The position numbers were made by a program, and so were the translations under genes. From Actinoplanes sp. N902-109 (GTDB lineage: Bacteria; Actinomycetota; Actinomycetes; Mycobacteriales; Micromonosporaceae): a stretch of 64,000 nt of DNA. A model generated the notes under the pieces. The model saw only the letters and a list, made by a program, of their open reading frames with translations, was not told the DNA's origin and did not search any database. The DNA lies in NCBI RefSeq assembly GCF_000389965.1, contig NC_021191.1:1861501-1925500 (forward strand), in the 5' to 3' direction. Within the stretch, counting starts at the first letter, position 1. Each line of letters opens with the position of its first letter. Below are positions 40,584 through 48,867 of this stretch, piece by piece.

Positions 40584-40889
40584 CTATGCCTTTTCGGTGA
40601 GTTCCTGTACGACGGGCACGAGGTCCGGGCGGTTGCGCAGCAGCTCGTCCAGGCGCACCCGCCACCGGCTGGCCTCGACATCCTTGGTGAAACGGTCGTT
40701 GTCACTGCTGTCGATCGAGGACGTCTGCAGCCGCTGACGGGTGTTGGCCAGCTCGCCGTAGAGGTCGCTGCCGAGCCGGTTGAGGACCTCGGTGGAGAAC
40801 GTGGCGTACGCGGGTCCACCGGCCGCCCGGACGAACGCCCGTGCCCCGTCCCAGGCCACACGCGGCTGATGGATGACCGACTGGCTCAT
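40584..40889 (-). CDS. Small helical protein of unknown function
   Basis: 101 aa from ATG 40889 (GGAGGG ribosome binding site). It is predicted all-helical and soluble. Visible blocks are GPAYATFSTEVLNRLG, LYGELANTRQRLQ and WRVRLDELLRNRPDLVPVVQ. I recognise no domain. It lies 30 bp upstream of the PfkB gene in the same direction and may be part of that operon; the next gene upstream, the CDF transporter, ends 71 bp before it. Confidence 0.65.
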   Translation of the reverse strand: MSQSVIHQPRVAWDGARAFVRAAGGPAYATFSTEVLNRLGSDLYGELANTRQRLQTSSIDSSDNDRFTKDVEASRWRVRLDELLRNRPDLVPVVQELTEKA

Positions 40890-40960
40890 GACGCTTCCCT
40901 CCGCAGTTGAGTACCACCCGCAGCGTAGGGAAGCTGGGTTGCGAGGAGCGGTGTTTCGCT

Positions 40961-41878
40961 TTACCAGCTCGTCGGCCCGCACGATCCGCCACCCGGGCCG
41001 ACCGGCTCGACCTGCAGCGTGGCGTGCTCGATGTGGAAGTCGTCGTGCAGGGCCTCGCGGGCCGAGGAGAGCACCGCGCCCAGCTCGGCGGCCGGATCGA
41101 GGCTCAGGTGCGCCGAGGCCACGTCCATGCCCGAGGTGAGCGTCCAGACATGCAGGTCGTGCACGTCGCACACGCCCGGAACGGCGGCCAGCCGCTCGCG
41201 CACCGAGCCCATGTCCAGGTGTTCCGGTGCGGCCTGCACGAGGATGCGCACCGCCGAACGGCCCAGGGCGAAGGTGCGCGGCAGGATCATCAGGGCCACC
41301 ACGACGGCGACGATGGGGTCCGCGTACGACCAGCCGGTGACCGCGATGATGCCGGCCGCGACGATCACGCCCACCGAGCCGAGCAGGTCGCCGACGACTT
41401 CCAGATAGGCGCCGCGCACGTTGATGCTCTCCTGCGCGCCCGAGCGCAGCAGCAGGAACGCGATCACGTTGATCACCAGGCCGCCGGTCGCCACGATCAG
41501 CATCGAGCCGGCGGGCACGTCGGGCGGGTCGGTGAACCGCTGCACGGCCTCGACCAGGACGTAGACCGCCACCGCGGTGAGCAGCACGGCGTTGGCCAGC
41601 GCGGCCAGCACCTCCAGCCGGTACAGCCCGAAGGTGCGCTGCGAGTCGGCGGCGGCCCGGCCGGCGGCATGGATCGCGGCCAGCGCCATGGCGATGCCCA
41701 GCACGTCGGTGAACATGTGCCCGGCGTCCGAGAGCAGCGCCAGCGAGCCGGTCAGCAGCGCGGCAACCGCCTCGACCAGCATGAACGCTGCCAGCAGGGC
41801 GGCGGCCCACCACAGCCGGGAGCGATGCCGCTCACCCGCGCGCAGTGCCTGACCGCCATGGTCGTGCCCGGCTCCCAT
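40961..41878 (-). CDS. Cation diffusion facilitator (zinc/cobalt efflux) transporter
   Basis: 305 aa from ATG 41878 (GGAGGG). A His-containing N-terminus (GHDHGG) precedes six TM helices with the CDF metal-site residues SLALLSDAGHMFTDV (TM2, HxxxD type) and YADPIVAVVVALMIL (TM5). A cytosolic ferredoxin-like domain follows (GVCDVHDLHVWTLTSGMDVASAHL). It exports divalent metal in exchange for protons. The upstream AT-rich palindrome may be a metalloregulator site. Confidence 0.92.
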   Translation of the reverse strand: MGAGHDHGGQALRAGERHRSRLWWAAALLAAFMLVEAVAALLTGSLALLSDAGHMFTDVLGIAMALAAIHAAGRAAADSQRTFGLYRLEVLAALANAVLLTAVAVYVLVEAVQRFTDPPDVPAGSMLIVATGGLVINVIAFLLLRSGAQESINVRGAYLEVVGDLLGSVGVIVAAGIIAVTGWSYADPIVAVVVALMILPRTFALGRSAVRILVQAAPEHLDMGSVRERLAAVPGVCDVHDLHVWTLTSGMDVASAHLSLDPAAELGAVLSSAREALHDDFHIEHATLQVEPVGPGGGSCGPTSW

Positions 41879-41910
41879 GCCGCTACCCTCCGTCGCCTCC
41901 GGCCGCCCCG

Positions 41911-41935
41911 GCAAATATATGCGCGCATTGCTATA
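41911..41935. promoter_or_regulatory. AT-rich operator-like palindrome upstream of the CDF gene
   Basis: ATGCGCGCAT (41919-41928) is a perfect palindrome embedded in an AT-rich patch (AATATATG before, TGCTATA after), conspicuous in a GC-rich genome. It has the look of an ArsR/SmtB-type metal-responsive operator, with no regulator gene adjacent. Confidence 0.4.
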
Positions 41936-41996
41936 CGTGCAACTGTGGACCGGTCGTTCCGCCCGGTCAGGGTCGATCGGGCTCAGGCCCGGGGCG

Positions 41997-44111
41997 TCAC
42001 CACGGCCGGGACGCCACGGTGGTCAGGCGTTGCGTGGCCCGCGACAGCGCGACATAGAGCGTGCGGGTGCCGCTGGCGTCCGTGGCGATACCGGCCGGCT
42101 CGACCAGCACCACCGCGTCGTACTCCATGCCCTTGGCCTCCAGCGCCGTGACCACCTGGACGCGGTCGGGCAGGCCGGCCACCCACGCGGCGATCTCGTC
42201 GCGGCGGGGCACCGGGGTGATCACGCCGATGGTCCCGTCGACGTCGGCCAGGTGCTTCTCCGCCGAGTCGCGGGTGATCTGCGCCAGCTCGCCCGGCTCG
42301 ACGAGCAGCTCGACCGGCTCGACCCCGGTGCTGCGTACGGCTCGGGGCAGCTTGAGACCGGGCATCAGCTTGCGGATCACCCGGGCCGCCACCGCGAAGA
42401 TCTCCGAGGAGTTGCGGTAGTTGGTGGTCAGCTCGTAGGTGGCCCGCTTGCGGGTGCCGAGCGCGCGGTCCCGGGCCTGGTCCAGCTCGCTGATGTCGCC
42501 GGGCCAGGCGGTCTGCGCCGGGTCGCCGACGATGGTCCAGGAGGCGTACTGCCCGCGCCGGCCGAGCATGCGCCACTGCAGCGGCGAGACGTCCTGCGAC
42601 TCGTCCACCACCACGTGGGCGTAGTCACGGTAGTCCTCCTCGCGCTGCACGGCCTGGGACCGGGCCGCGGCCTGCCGGTCGGAGTAGGTGCTGACCTCCT
42701 GCACGCCGTCGCGGACGTGGAACGGGTTGCCGTTCTTGCGCTGCTGCGGCTTGCGTGGCCGGCCCATCAGCTCGTCCAGCTCGTCCAGCAGCGCCACGTC
42801 GGCGATCGTCGGGCCGTGCTCGGCGAGTCCGTCGAACGAGCCCTGCAGCAGGGCGATTTCCTCCTTCGAGAGCAGACCGTTCCCGTACGAACGGAGCCGG
42901 GCCGGATCGGCGAGCCATCGGAGCACCCGCATCGGGGTGAACCGGGGCCACCAGGCCTTGAGGAACTCGCGGAAGTCGGTGCGGTCGGCCAGCTCGGCCT
43001 CGAAGTCCGCCTTCTCCGGCAGGTTGCGGATGGACTGCTTGGCCTGCGCCCACAGCGCGTCGAAGATGCGGTCGAAGCCGGCCCCGCGTACCTCGTTGCG
43101 GCGCGCACCGCGGGGCAGTGCCCTGCGCCGGATCCGGTCGAGCTCGGCGGTGTCCAGGCGCAGCAGCGTGCCGTGGTAGAGCAGGCGCAGCTCGGCCGGG
43201 CCGCCGGGCACCGCGTCGTGCGAGGCGCGTTCGAGCACCCGGCGCATCCGCAGCGACCCCTTGATCGCCGCGACGTCGGTGGGATCGACGCGGGTGGCGT
43301 CGTACCCGGGCACCAGCGAGCCCAACGACCGCAGCGTGGCGGTGTCCTCGCCGAGCGAGGGCAGCACCGTGGCGATGTAGTTGACGAACACCCCGGACGG
43401 GCCGACCACCAGGATGCCGCCGCCGGCGAACCGGTTGCGGTCGGCATAGAGCAGGTACGCCGCGCGGTGCAGGGCCACCGCCGTCTTGCCGGTGCCGGGC
43501 CCGCCGGTCACGATGGTCACCCCGGAGGCGGGGGAGCGGATCGCGTCGTCCTGCTCGCGCTGGATGGTCGCGACGATGTCACGCATGCCGCGGCCGGTCG
43601 CCTTGGACAGGCTCGCCATCAGCGCACCGTCGCCGACGACCCGCATGTCCGCGGGCGCCGCCCCGGGGTCGAGCAGGTCGTCCTCGATCCCGGTGACCTT
43701 CTCCCGGCTGGACTGGATCATGCGGCGGCGCACCACCCCGAGCGGGTCGGCCGGGGTGGCCCGGTAGAACGCGGCGGCGGCCGGGGCGCGCCAGTCGACG
43801 ACCAGCGACTGCGAGTCCTCGTCGCGGATGCCCATGCGCCCCACGTAGTGCCGGGCGCCGGTGGTCAGGTCGAGCCGGCCGAAGACCAGGCCCTCGTACT
43901 CGGTGTCCAGGGCGTGCCGGCGGCGCGCGGCGTGGAAGACCATCGCGTCCCGTTCCACCAGGGCGCCGAAGGTGCCCACGCCGGCGAGCTGGTAGCCCTC
44001 CTTCTCCGCCCGCGACGCCTCGCGGCGGAGATCGGCGAGCCGGGCGTACACCCGGTCGACGTGTTCCTGCTCGACAGCGATCTCCTGCTGCAGAACGTGG
44101 ACGTCGCTCAC
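41997..44111 (-). CDS. helD: HelD-like UvrD-superfamily ATPase (RNA polymerase recycling)
   Basis: 704 aa. An N-terminal antiparallel coiled coil (EIAVEQEHVDRVYARLADLR, residues 5-45) and the DWRAPAAAAFYRATPADPLGVVRRR segment are typical of HelD. The split UvrD/Rep ATPase domains carry TGGPGTGKT (Walker A, 202-210), DESQDVSPLQWRML and TTNYRNSSEIF. HelD dislodges stalled or DNA-bound RNA polymerase, and some actinobacterial homologues confer rifamycin tolerance. Class cannot be fixed by eye, though length and N-terminus suit the actinobacterial form. Monocistronic; divergent promoter not defined. Confidence 0.9.
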   Translation of the reverse strand: MSDVHVLQQEIAVEQEHVDRVYARLADLRREASRAEKEGYQLAGVGTFGALVERDAMVFHAARRRHALDTEYEGLVFGRLDLTTGARHYVGRMGIRDEDSQSLVVDWRAPAAAAFYRATPADPLGVVRRRMIQSSREKVTGIEDDLLDPGAAPADMRVVGDGALMASLSKATGRGMRDIVATIQREQDDAIRSPASGVTIVTGGPGTGKTAVALHRAAYLLYADRNRFAGGGILVVGPSGVFVNYIATVLPSLGEDTATLRSLGSLVPGYDATRVDPTDVAAIKGSLRMRRVLERASHDAVPGGPAELRLLYHGTLLRLDTAELDRIRRRALPRGARRNEVRGAGFDRIFDALWAQAKQSIRNLPEKADFEAELADRTDFREFLKAWWPRFTPMRVLRWLADPARLRSYGNGLLSKEEIALLQGSFDGLAEHGPTIADVALLDELDELMGRPRKPQQRKNGNPFHVRDGVQEVSTYSDRQAAARSQAVQREEDYRDYAHVVVDESQDVSPLQWRMLGRRGQYASWTIVGDPAQTAWPGDISELDQARDRALGTRKRATYELTTNYRNSSEIFAVAARVIRKLMPGLKLPRAVRSTGVEPVELLVEPGELAQITRDSAEKHLADVDGTIGVITPVPRRDEIAAWVAGLPDRVQVVTALEAKGMEYDAVVLVEPAGIATDASGTRTLYVALSRATQRLTTVASRPW

Positions 44112-44190
44112 GTCGGTTGTGCTCCCCGCTGAGTGGATGAGCCCGCCGTTTGGAGGGCAATCAAACCTACTCCTGTCCGGGGTACGCCGT

Positions 44191-44300
44191 CACGCCGCCT
44201 GGCCGTACCCCCGCCGGCGTCGCCGCGGGTGCGGCCCGGCCAGGGTGATCACGCCGCCTTGCGGTAGCCGCGCCGGCGCCGCTGGGGGCGTTCCACGGCC
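44191..44300. repeat. Degenerate ~59-bp tandem duplication at the hydrolase 3' end
   Basis: CACGCCGCCT occurs at 44191 and 44250 with flanking similarity over about 40 bp. Both copies encode a GY.(K/Q)AA-stop tail on the minus strand, the true one belonging to the hydrolase. It resembles the bioY case of duplicated gene ends. Confidence 0.6.
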
Positions 44301-45175
44301 CGGGTGATCACGGCGTCCAGGGCGGCGGTGACCTCGTCGGCGCGTTCCATCATCAGCATGTGCCCGGCGCCGGGGAAGACGGTGAGTTCGGTGCCCGGCA
44401 GCGCGTCGGCAATCGACTCCGCGCACGGCGGCGGGGTCAGCCGGTCACGATCGCCGACCAGCGCGGCGGCCGGGATGTCACCCAGCGCGGCCAGCGTCTC
44501 CAGCCGGTGCTGGGCCCCCACCGAGGCCCGGAAGCCGCCGATCGAGCGCATCGACGCGCGGCCGAACGCCGACATGGTCGTCTCCAGGTCGGCGGCGCGG
44601 TAGTCGTCGCCGAACAGCAGCCAGCGTACGACCGGTTGCAGGGCCGGGCGCAACGGCCGGTGCGGGCGCCGGTTGCCGAGCCGGGCCAGCACTCCCGCGC
44701 CGGTCTGCTCGGCCACCCGCAGAAAAGGGGTCAGCGGCGCCGGCAGGCCGTAGCAGGTGTGGGTGGCCCCCTCGGCGGTGGTGGAGACGAACAGCAACCC
44801 GGCCACCCGCTCGGCGAAGCCGGCCGGGTGCGAGTCGGCGTACTCCATGATCGTCATGCCGCCCAGCGAGTGCCCGGCCAGGACGACCGGGCCCGCGGGG
44901 GCGTACGCGTCGAGCACTTCCGCGAGGTCGTCGCCGAGCTGGCGCAGCGTGGCCGAGTGCAGCCGGGTGGATCCGGAGCGGCCGTGCCCCCGGGCGTCGT
45001 AGCTGATCACGCGGGTGCGGGTGCCGGTCATCGCGGCGATCTGATGCCGCCAGATACGCCGGTCCAGGCACCACCCGTGCAGAAGGACCACGGTCACCGG
45101 GGCGTCGGCGGGGCCGGACGCCTCGACGCACAGCCGTACGCCGTCGGTGAGGGTGAGCTCCGAGCGCTCGGACAT
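44249..45175 (-). CDS. Alpha/beta hydrolase
   Basis: 308 aa from ATG 45175 (GGAGGTG). Oxyanion region LLHGWCLD, nucleophile Ser103 in GHSLGG, acid in LVGDRDRLTPP, and His in GAGHMLMMERADEV: a complete catalytic triad. A cap domain spans roughly residues 135-215. It is similar to cytosolic esterases, epoxide hydrolases and haloperoxidase-like enzymes; the substrate is unknown. An unusual basic C-terminus (RPQRRRRGYRKAA) is echoed by a degenerate tandem copy just downstream. Confidence 0.9.
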   Translation of the reverse strand: MSERSELTLTDGVRLCVEASGPADAPVTVVLLHGWCLDRRIWRHQIAAMTGTRTRVISYDARGHGRSGSTRLHSATLRQLGDDLAEVLDAYAPAGPVVLAGHSLGGMTIMEYADSHPAGFAERVAGLLFVSTTAEGATHTCYGLPAPLTPFLRVAEQTGAGVLARLGNRRPHRPLRPALQPVVRWLLFGDDYRAADLETTMSAFGRASMRSIGGFRASVGAQHRLETLAALGDIPAAALVGDRDRLTPPPCAESIADALPGTELTVFPGAGHMLMMERADEVTAALDAVITRAVERPQRRRRGYRKAA

Positions 45176-45324
45176 GGGCACCTCCGTGTATTGCACGGCC
45201 CCGTTGTACCCACGGGTAATAATCATCACTCCCGATCACCCGAAAAGCCAGGAAACTCCTCGCTTCTTCGTGACCTGCATCCCACCTGATGCCGCACAGC
45301 GGTCCCTCGTACAAAATCTCCATC

Positions 45325-45912
45325 ATGACTTCTTCGCCGGCCGACGCCCTCGCCGAACTGCTGGCGGGCAACCGTCGCTTCGTCAGCGGTGAGCCCGTGC
45401 ACGGACATGAGGTGGCTGCCGCCGCCGCCGCGTCCGGCGGGCAGCAGCCGCACGCCGTCGTGGTGGGCTGCATCGACTCACGGGTGCCGCTCGAGGCCAT
45501 CTTCGACCAGACGTTCGGCTCGATCTGCGTGATCCGCTCCGGCGGGCACGTCGTGGACCGCGCGGTGCTCGGCTCGGTGGGCTTCGCGGTCGCGGCGCTC
45601 AAGGTGCCGCTGATCATGGTGCTGGGTCACGTGCGCTGCGGCGCCGTCGACGCCACGGTGCAGGCGCTGCGCTCCGCCGGGCGGCCCGAGGGTGACGTCG
45701 GCTACCTGGTCGACGAGATCGCCCCGGCCGTGCACAGCGTGGGCGTCGACGACCCGGAGGCGCCGGCCAAGGCGATGCGGGAGCACGTGCTGCGCACGGT
45801 GCGGCGGATGCGCGACGTGACCGGCGTGCCGGAGGCCGTGGCGGCCGGCACGGTGAGCATCGCGGGCGCGGTCTACGACCTCGACACCGGCAAGGTCGAA
45901 CTGCTCACCTGA
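45325..45912 (+). CDS. Beta-class carbonic anhydrase
   Basis: 195 aa from ATG 45325. Zinc ligands Cys49 (GCIDSRV, with Asp51-Arg53 dyad), His102 and Cys105 (LGHVRCGAV) are all present, and VIRSGGHVVDRAVLGSVGFAV fits the family. It interconverts CO2 and bicarbonate, supplying bicarbonate for carboxylases such as acetyl-CoA carboxylase. An ATG at 45289 would add 12 residues. It is followed by a perfect terminator palindrome shared with the convergent gene. Confidence 0.93.
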   Translation: MTSSPADALAELLAGNRRFVSGEPVHGHEVAAAAAASGGQQPHAVVVGCIDSRVPLEAIFDQTFGSICVIRSGGHVVDRAVLGSVGFAVAALKVPLIMVLGHVRCGAVDATVQALRSAGRPEGDVGYLVDEIAPAVHSVGVDDPEAPAKAMREHVLRTVRRMRDVTGVPEAVAAGTVSIAGAVYDLDTGKVELLT

Positions 45913-45951
45913 GCCGCCGTGCGGTGCTCATCCGGCCATGATCCGCACAGG

Positions 45952-45995
45952 ACGTGAAAAAGGCGCTTCCGGATCCGGAAGCGCCTTTTTCACGT
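45952..45995. terminator. Bidirectional terminator, 44-nt perfect palindrome
   Basis: It is symmetric around GGATCC, with GGCGCTTCC arms flanked by A5 and T5 tracts, so it forms a U-tailed hairpin on both strands. It separates the convergent carbonic anhydrase and 109-aa genes. Confidence 0.93.
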
Positions 45996-46004
45996 GCGGA
46001 GGGC

Positions 46005-46334
46005 TCAGCCCTCGAAGACACCCGCGTCGACGAGGCGCTTCTCGGTGGCGTCCCAGCCGTGCTGCGGGAACGACTCCTGCAGGCCCTGCAGCTCGGCCCG
46101 GATCTTGGCGCCGTGGCCGGCCGCCGAGAGACCGCGGATCTCCTCGACGAAGGCATCGGAGTCGGTCTTCAGGCGGTTGGTCTTGCCGTTGGTCAGGTTG
46201 CGCACGTACGCGAAGCGACCGTCGGCGAGCGGGATGAGGTACTTGAACTCACCGAGCACGCTGAGGGCGCCACCCTGGCCTGCCTGGCCGGCGCGGACTG
46301 ATGCGCGGGCGGTCTTTGAGGTGTTGCTCGCCAC
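46005..46334 (-). CDS. Conserved-looking 109-aa protein of unknown function
   Basis: 109 aa from GTG 46334 with AAGGAG upstream. A Ser/Thr/Ala-rich start is followed by a compact basic domain: LSVLGEFKYLIPLADGRFAYVRNLTNGKTNRLKTD, then acidic helices and WDATEKRLVDAGVFEG. Composition and codon use look genuine. No family recognised. Monocistronic, with a strong bidirectional terminator right after it. Confidence 0.72.
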   Translation of the reverse strand: MASNTSKTARASVRAGQAGQGGALSVLGEFKYLIPLADGRFAYVRNLTNGKTNRLKTDSDAFVEEIRGLSAAGHGAKIRAELQGLQESFPQHGWDATEKRLVDAGVFEG

Positions 46335-46576
46335 GGCGGTACTCCTTGAGAAGAACGGAAGTTGGCAGAAAATGCCGCAGCAAGCTTACACGAACTCGGC
46401 CGGGCCGCACCGCCCGGTCGGCTCGAACCGTTAGGTCGGATGTGCCTCGACGGCAATCCACATGTCGATATTGCGGTTTCTCTGGCGCACCATCCGTACC
46501 ACCCGGCATCATGGAGCACGATCAACCGCGGTCGAGGTCGTAGGGGAAGACGCACCTCGGTCTCCGGGAGGTCACC

Positions 46577-47068
46577 GTGCCAACGTGTGGCGTCGTATAC
46601 GTCCACTCGACCCCACTCGCCGTGTGCCAGCACGTCGAGTGGGCGATTGCTCGCGTCCTGACCGCGCCGGTCACCCTGCACTGGACTGCTCAGCCGGTTG
46701 ATCCCGGCATGCGGCGGGCCGAGTGCGGCTGGTCCGGACGGCCGGGCACTGGTGCCGAGCTGGCTGCTGCCCTCCGGCAGTGGCCCATGATCCGGTTCGA
46801 GGTCACCGAGGAGCCCAGCCCCGGCGTCGACGGGGAGCGCTTCATGCACGTCCCGGGTCGCGGACTGTTCCGCGGCACGACCGGCGCCTCCGGTGACATC
46901 CAGATCGGCGAGGACCGGCTGCGCGCCATCATGGCGTCCACCCGGGCCCCCGAGGCGCTGTCGCACGCCCTCGACAAGGCACTCGGCACGGCCTGGGACG
47001 CCGAGTTGGAGCCCTACCGGTACGCCGGCGACGGCGCCCCGGTGACCCTGCTGACCCGAGTGGGCTGA
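46577..47068 (+). CDS. DUF3145 family protein
   Basis: 163 aa from GTG 46577 (GGGAGG). It starts CGVVYVHSTPLAVCQHVEWA, with WTAQPVDPGMRRAECGW, IRFEVTEEPSPGVDGERF and RYAGDGAPVTLLTRVG. This is full-length DUF3145, an actinobacteria-specific conserved protein of unknown function. It lies in an otherwise mixed neighbourhood; the GH3 lipoprotein gene begins 70 bp later. Confidence 0.9.
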   Translation: MPTCGVVYVHSTPLAVCQHVEWAIARVLTAPVTLHWTAQPVDPGMRRAECGWSGRPGTGAELAAALRQWPMIRFEVTEEPSPGVDGERFMHVPGRGLFRGTTGASGDIQIGEDRLRAIMASTRAPEALSHALDKALGTAWDAELEPYRYAGDGAPVTLLTRVG

Positions 47069-47137
47069 CCAGCCGGACCCCGGTTGTCCACAGGGCGGTC
47101 GGTGCCGGTTTGTGGTCGATCGGGCAAGGCTGATCCA

Positions 47138-48856
47138 ATGGCGGCCATGACGAGGGCGATGCGGGTTGCTGTGGCCTTGAGCGTGGCGCTGCTGGTGGGC
47201 GCCTGCGGTGATGACGACGCGCCCTCGGCTGCGCCGTCGGCCTCCCCGGCGCCGACCGCGGCCGGCGCCGTGCCCGCGTCCCCGGCCCCCATGGGTGATC
47301 CCGCTGCGGTGGCGCGGACCATGAGCGATGCCGATCTGGCCGGTCAGGTCCTGATGCCCTATGCGTACGGGGACAAGGCCGACTCCGTCGACCAGGCAGC
47401 CGCCGCCGGCAACCGGGGCATCGGTGGCGTGGACACCCCGGCGCAACTGGTCAGCAAGTTCCACCTGGGCGGGCTGATCCTGGTCTCGTTCGCACCCGAC
47501 GACCCCACCGGCGCCACCAACCCGGCCACCAACGTCGACAGCCCCCAGCAGGTCCGCGTGCTCACCGACGGGCTGCAGGCCGCCGCCCGCCAGACCCCCG
47601 GTGGGGTGCCGCTGCTGATCGGCACCGACCAGGAGTACGGCGTGGTGACCCGGGTGCGCACCGGCGTGACGCTGCTGCCCGCGGCCATGGCTTTCGGGGC
47701 GGCCGGCAAGCCCGAGCTCACCAGGGCCGCGTGGGGCGCCGCGGGCGAGGAGCTGGCCGCGATGGGCATCAACCTCGACTTCGCCCCGGTGGCCGACACG
47801 CTCCGGCCGCAAGGCAACGCGGTGATCGGCTCCCGGTCGTACGGTGCCGGGGCCGGGCCGAACGCAGCCCAGGTCAAGGCCGCCGTGCAGGGGTTGCAGG
47901 GCGCCGGGGTCACCGCCGCGCTCAAGCACTTCCCGGGGCACGGGCACACCACCGGCGACAGCCACGACGACCTGCCGGTGATCAAGCAGACCGCCCAGCA
48001 GTGGAAGCAGCAGGACCTGCCGCCGTTCGAGGCGGGTGTGGACGCCGGGGCCGGGGTGGTGATGTCCGGGCATCTCGACGTGCAGGCGCTCGACAAGGGC
48101 GTCGCCGCCACGTTCTCCCACCGGATCATGACCGACGTCCTGCGCACCCAGCTGGGCTTCAAGGGCGTCGCCATCACCGACGCCATGAACATGGCACCGG
48201 CCAAGAAGTGGCCGGCCGGTGAGGCCGCGGTGCGTGCCCTCAACGCGGGCAACGACATGCTGCTGATGCCGCCGGACCTCGCGGGCGCCCGCGACGGCAT
48301 CCTGGCCGGCCTGCAGAACGGCACGCTCAAGCGGGACCGCCTGGTCGAAGCGGTGACCCGCATCCTCACCCTGAAGGCGCAGCAGGCCGACAAGCCGCAA
48401 CCGGCGCTCAGCACGCTCTCCTCAGCCGCCCACCAGCAAGCGGTCGCCGCGGCCGATGCCGCCTCGATCACGATGCTGCGCGGTGCCTGTTCCGGGCCCC
48501 TGCTGACCGGCCCGGTCACCGTGACGGCCTCGGGCGGCCGGGACGCCGCCCGCACCACCCTGGTCAAGGCCCTGCAGGACCAGGGCATGCCGGTCCAGGC
48601 CGCCGGCGGCACGGTCGTCCACCTGGTCGGCTACGGCGACCGCACCACCGATCTCGACCCGTCCGCCGCCGTCACCGTCATGATGGACACGCCCTACCTG
48701 CTCGCGTCGGCCAAGTCCCCCACCCTCATCGCCACGTACTCCTCCAGCCCCCTGTCCCTCCAGGCCCTCGCCGCCGTCCTGGCCGGCAAGGCCAAGGCCC
48801 CCGGCAAATCCCCGGTTCAGGTCTCCAACCTCCCCCGCACCGCCTGCGCGAAGTAA
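47138..48856 (+). CDS. Lipoprotein glycoside hydrolase family 3 (beta-N-acetylhexosaminidase, NagZ-like)
   Basis: 572 aa from ATG 47138 (47147 also in frame). The lipoprotein signal ends LLVGACGDDD, with lipidation Cys in the LVGAC lipobox, then an Ala/Pro/Ser linker. The GH3 barrel has GTDQEYGVVTRV, the substrate loop KHFPGHGHTTGDSHDDLP (NagZ-type His/Asp dyad) and nucleophile region AITDAMNM. A C-terminal alpha/beta domain follows from about 440. It releases N-acetylglucosamine from peptidoglycan fragments outside the membrane, as in Gram-positive NagZ recycling. Confidence 0.92.
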   Translation: MAAMTRAMRVAVALSVALLVGACGDDDAPSAAPSASPAPTAAGAVPASPAPMGDPAAVARTMSDADLAGQVLMPYAYGDKADSVDQAAAAGNRGIGGVDTPAQLVSKFHLGGLILVSFAPDDPTGATNPATNVDSPQQVRVLTDGLQAAARQTPGGVPLLIGTDQEYGVVTRVRTGVTLLPAAMAFGAAGKPELTRAAWGAAGEELAAMGINLDFAPVADTLRPQGNAVIGSRSYGAGAGPNAAQVKAAVQGLQGAGVTAALKHFPGHGHTTGDSHDDLPVIKQTAQQWKQQDLPPFEAGVDAGAGVVMSGHLDVQALDKGVAATFSHRIMTDVLRTQLGFKGVAITDAMNMAPAKKWPAGEAAVRALNAGNDMLLMPPDLAGARDGILAGLQNGTLKRDRLVEAVTRILTLKAQQADKPQPALSTLSSAAHQQAVAAADAASITMLRGACSGPLLTGPVTVTASGGRDAARTTLVKALQDQGMPVQAAGGTVVHLVGYGDRTTDLDPSAAVTVMMDTPYLLASAKSPTLIATYSSSPLSLQALAAVLAGKAKAPGKSPVQVSNLPRTACAK

Positions 48857-48867
48857 GCAGCGACGGT

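Noticed and set aside
45952..45995. 44-bp palindrome considered as an origin or recombination site
   Set aside because: A/T tracts flanking a GC stem between convergent genes fit a bidirectional terminator.
46193..48400. 735-aa minus-strand open frame opposite DUF3145 and GH3
   Set aside because: Shadow of two recognisable plus-strand genes.
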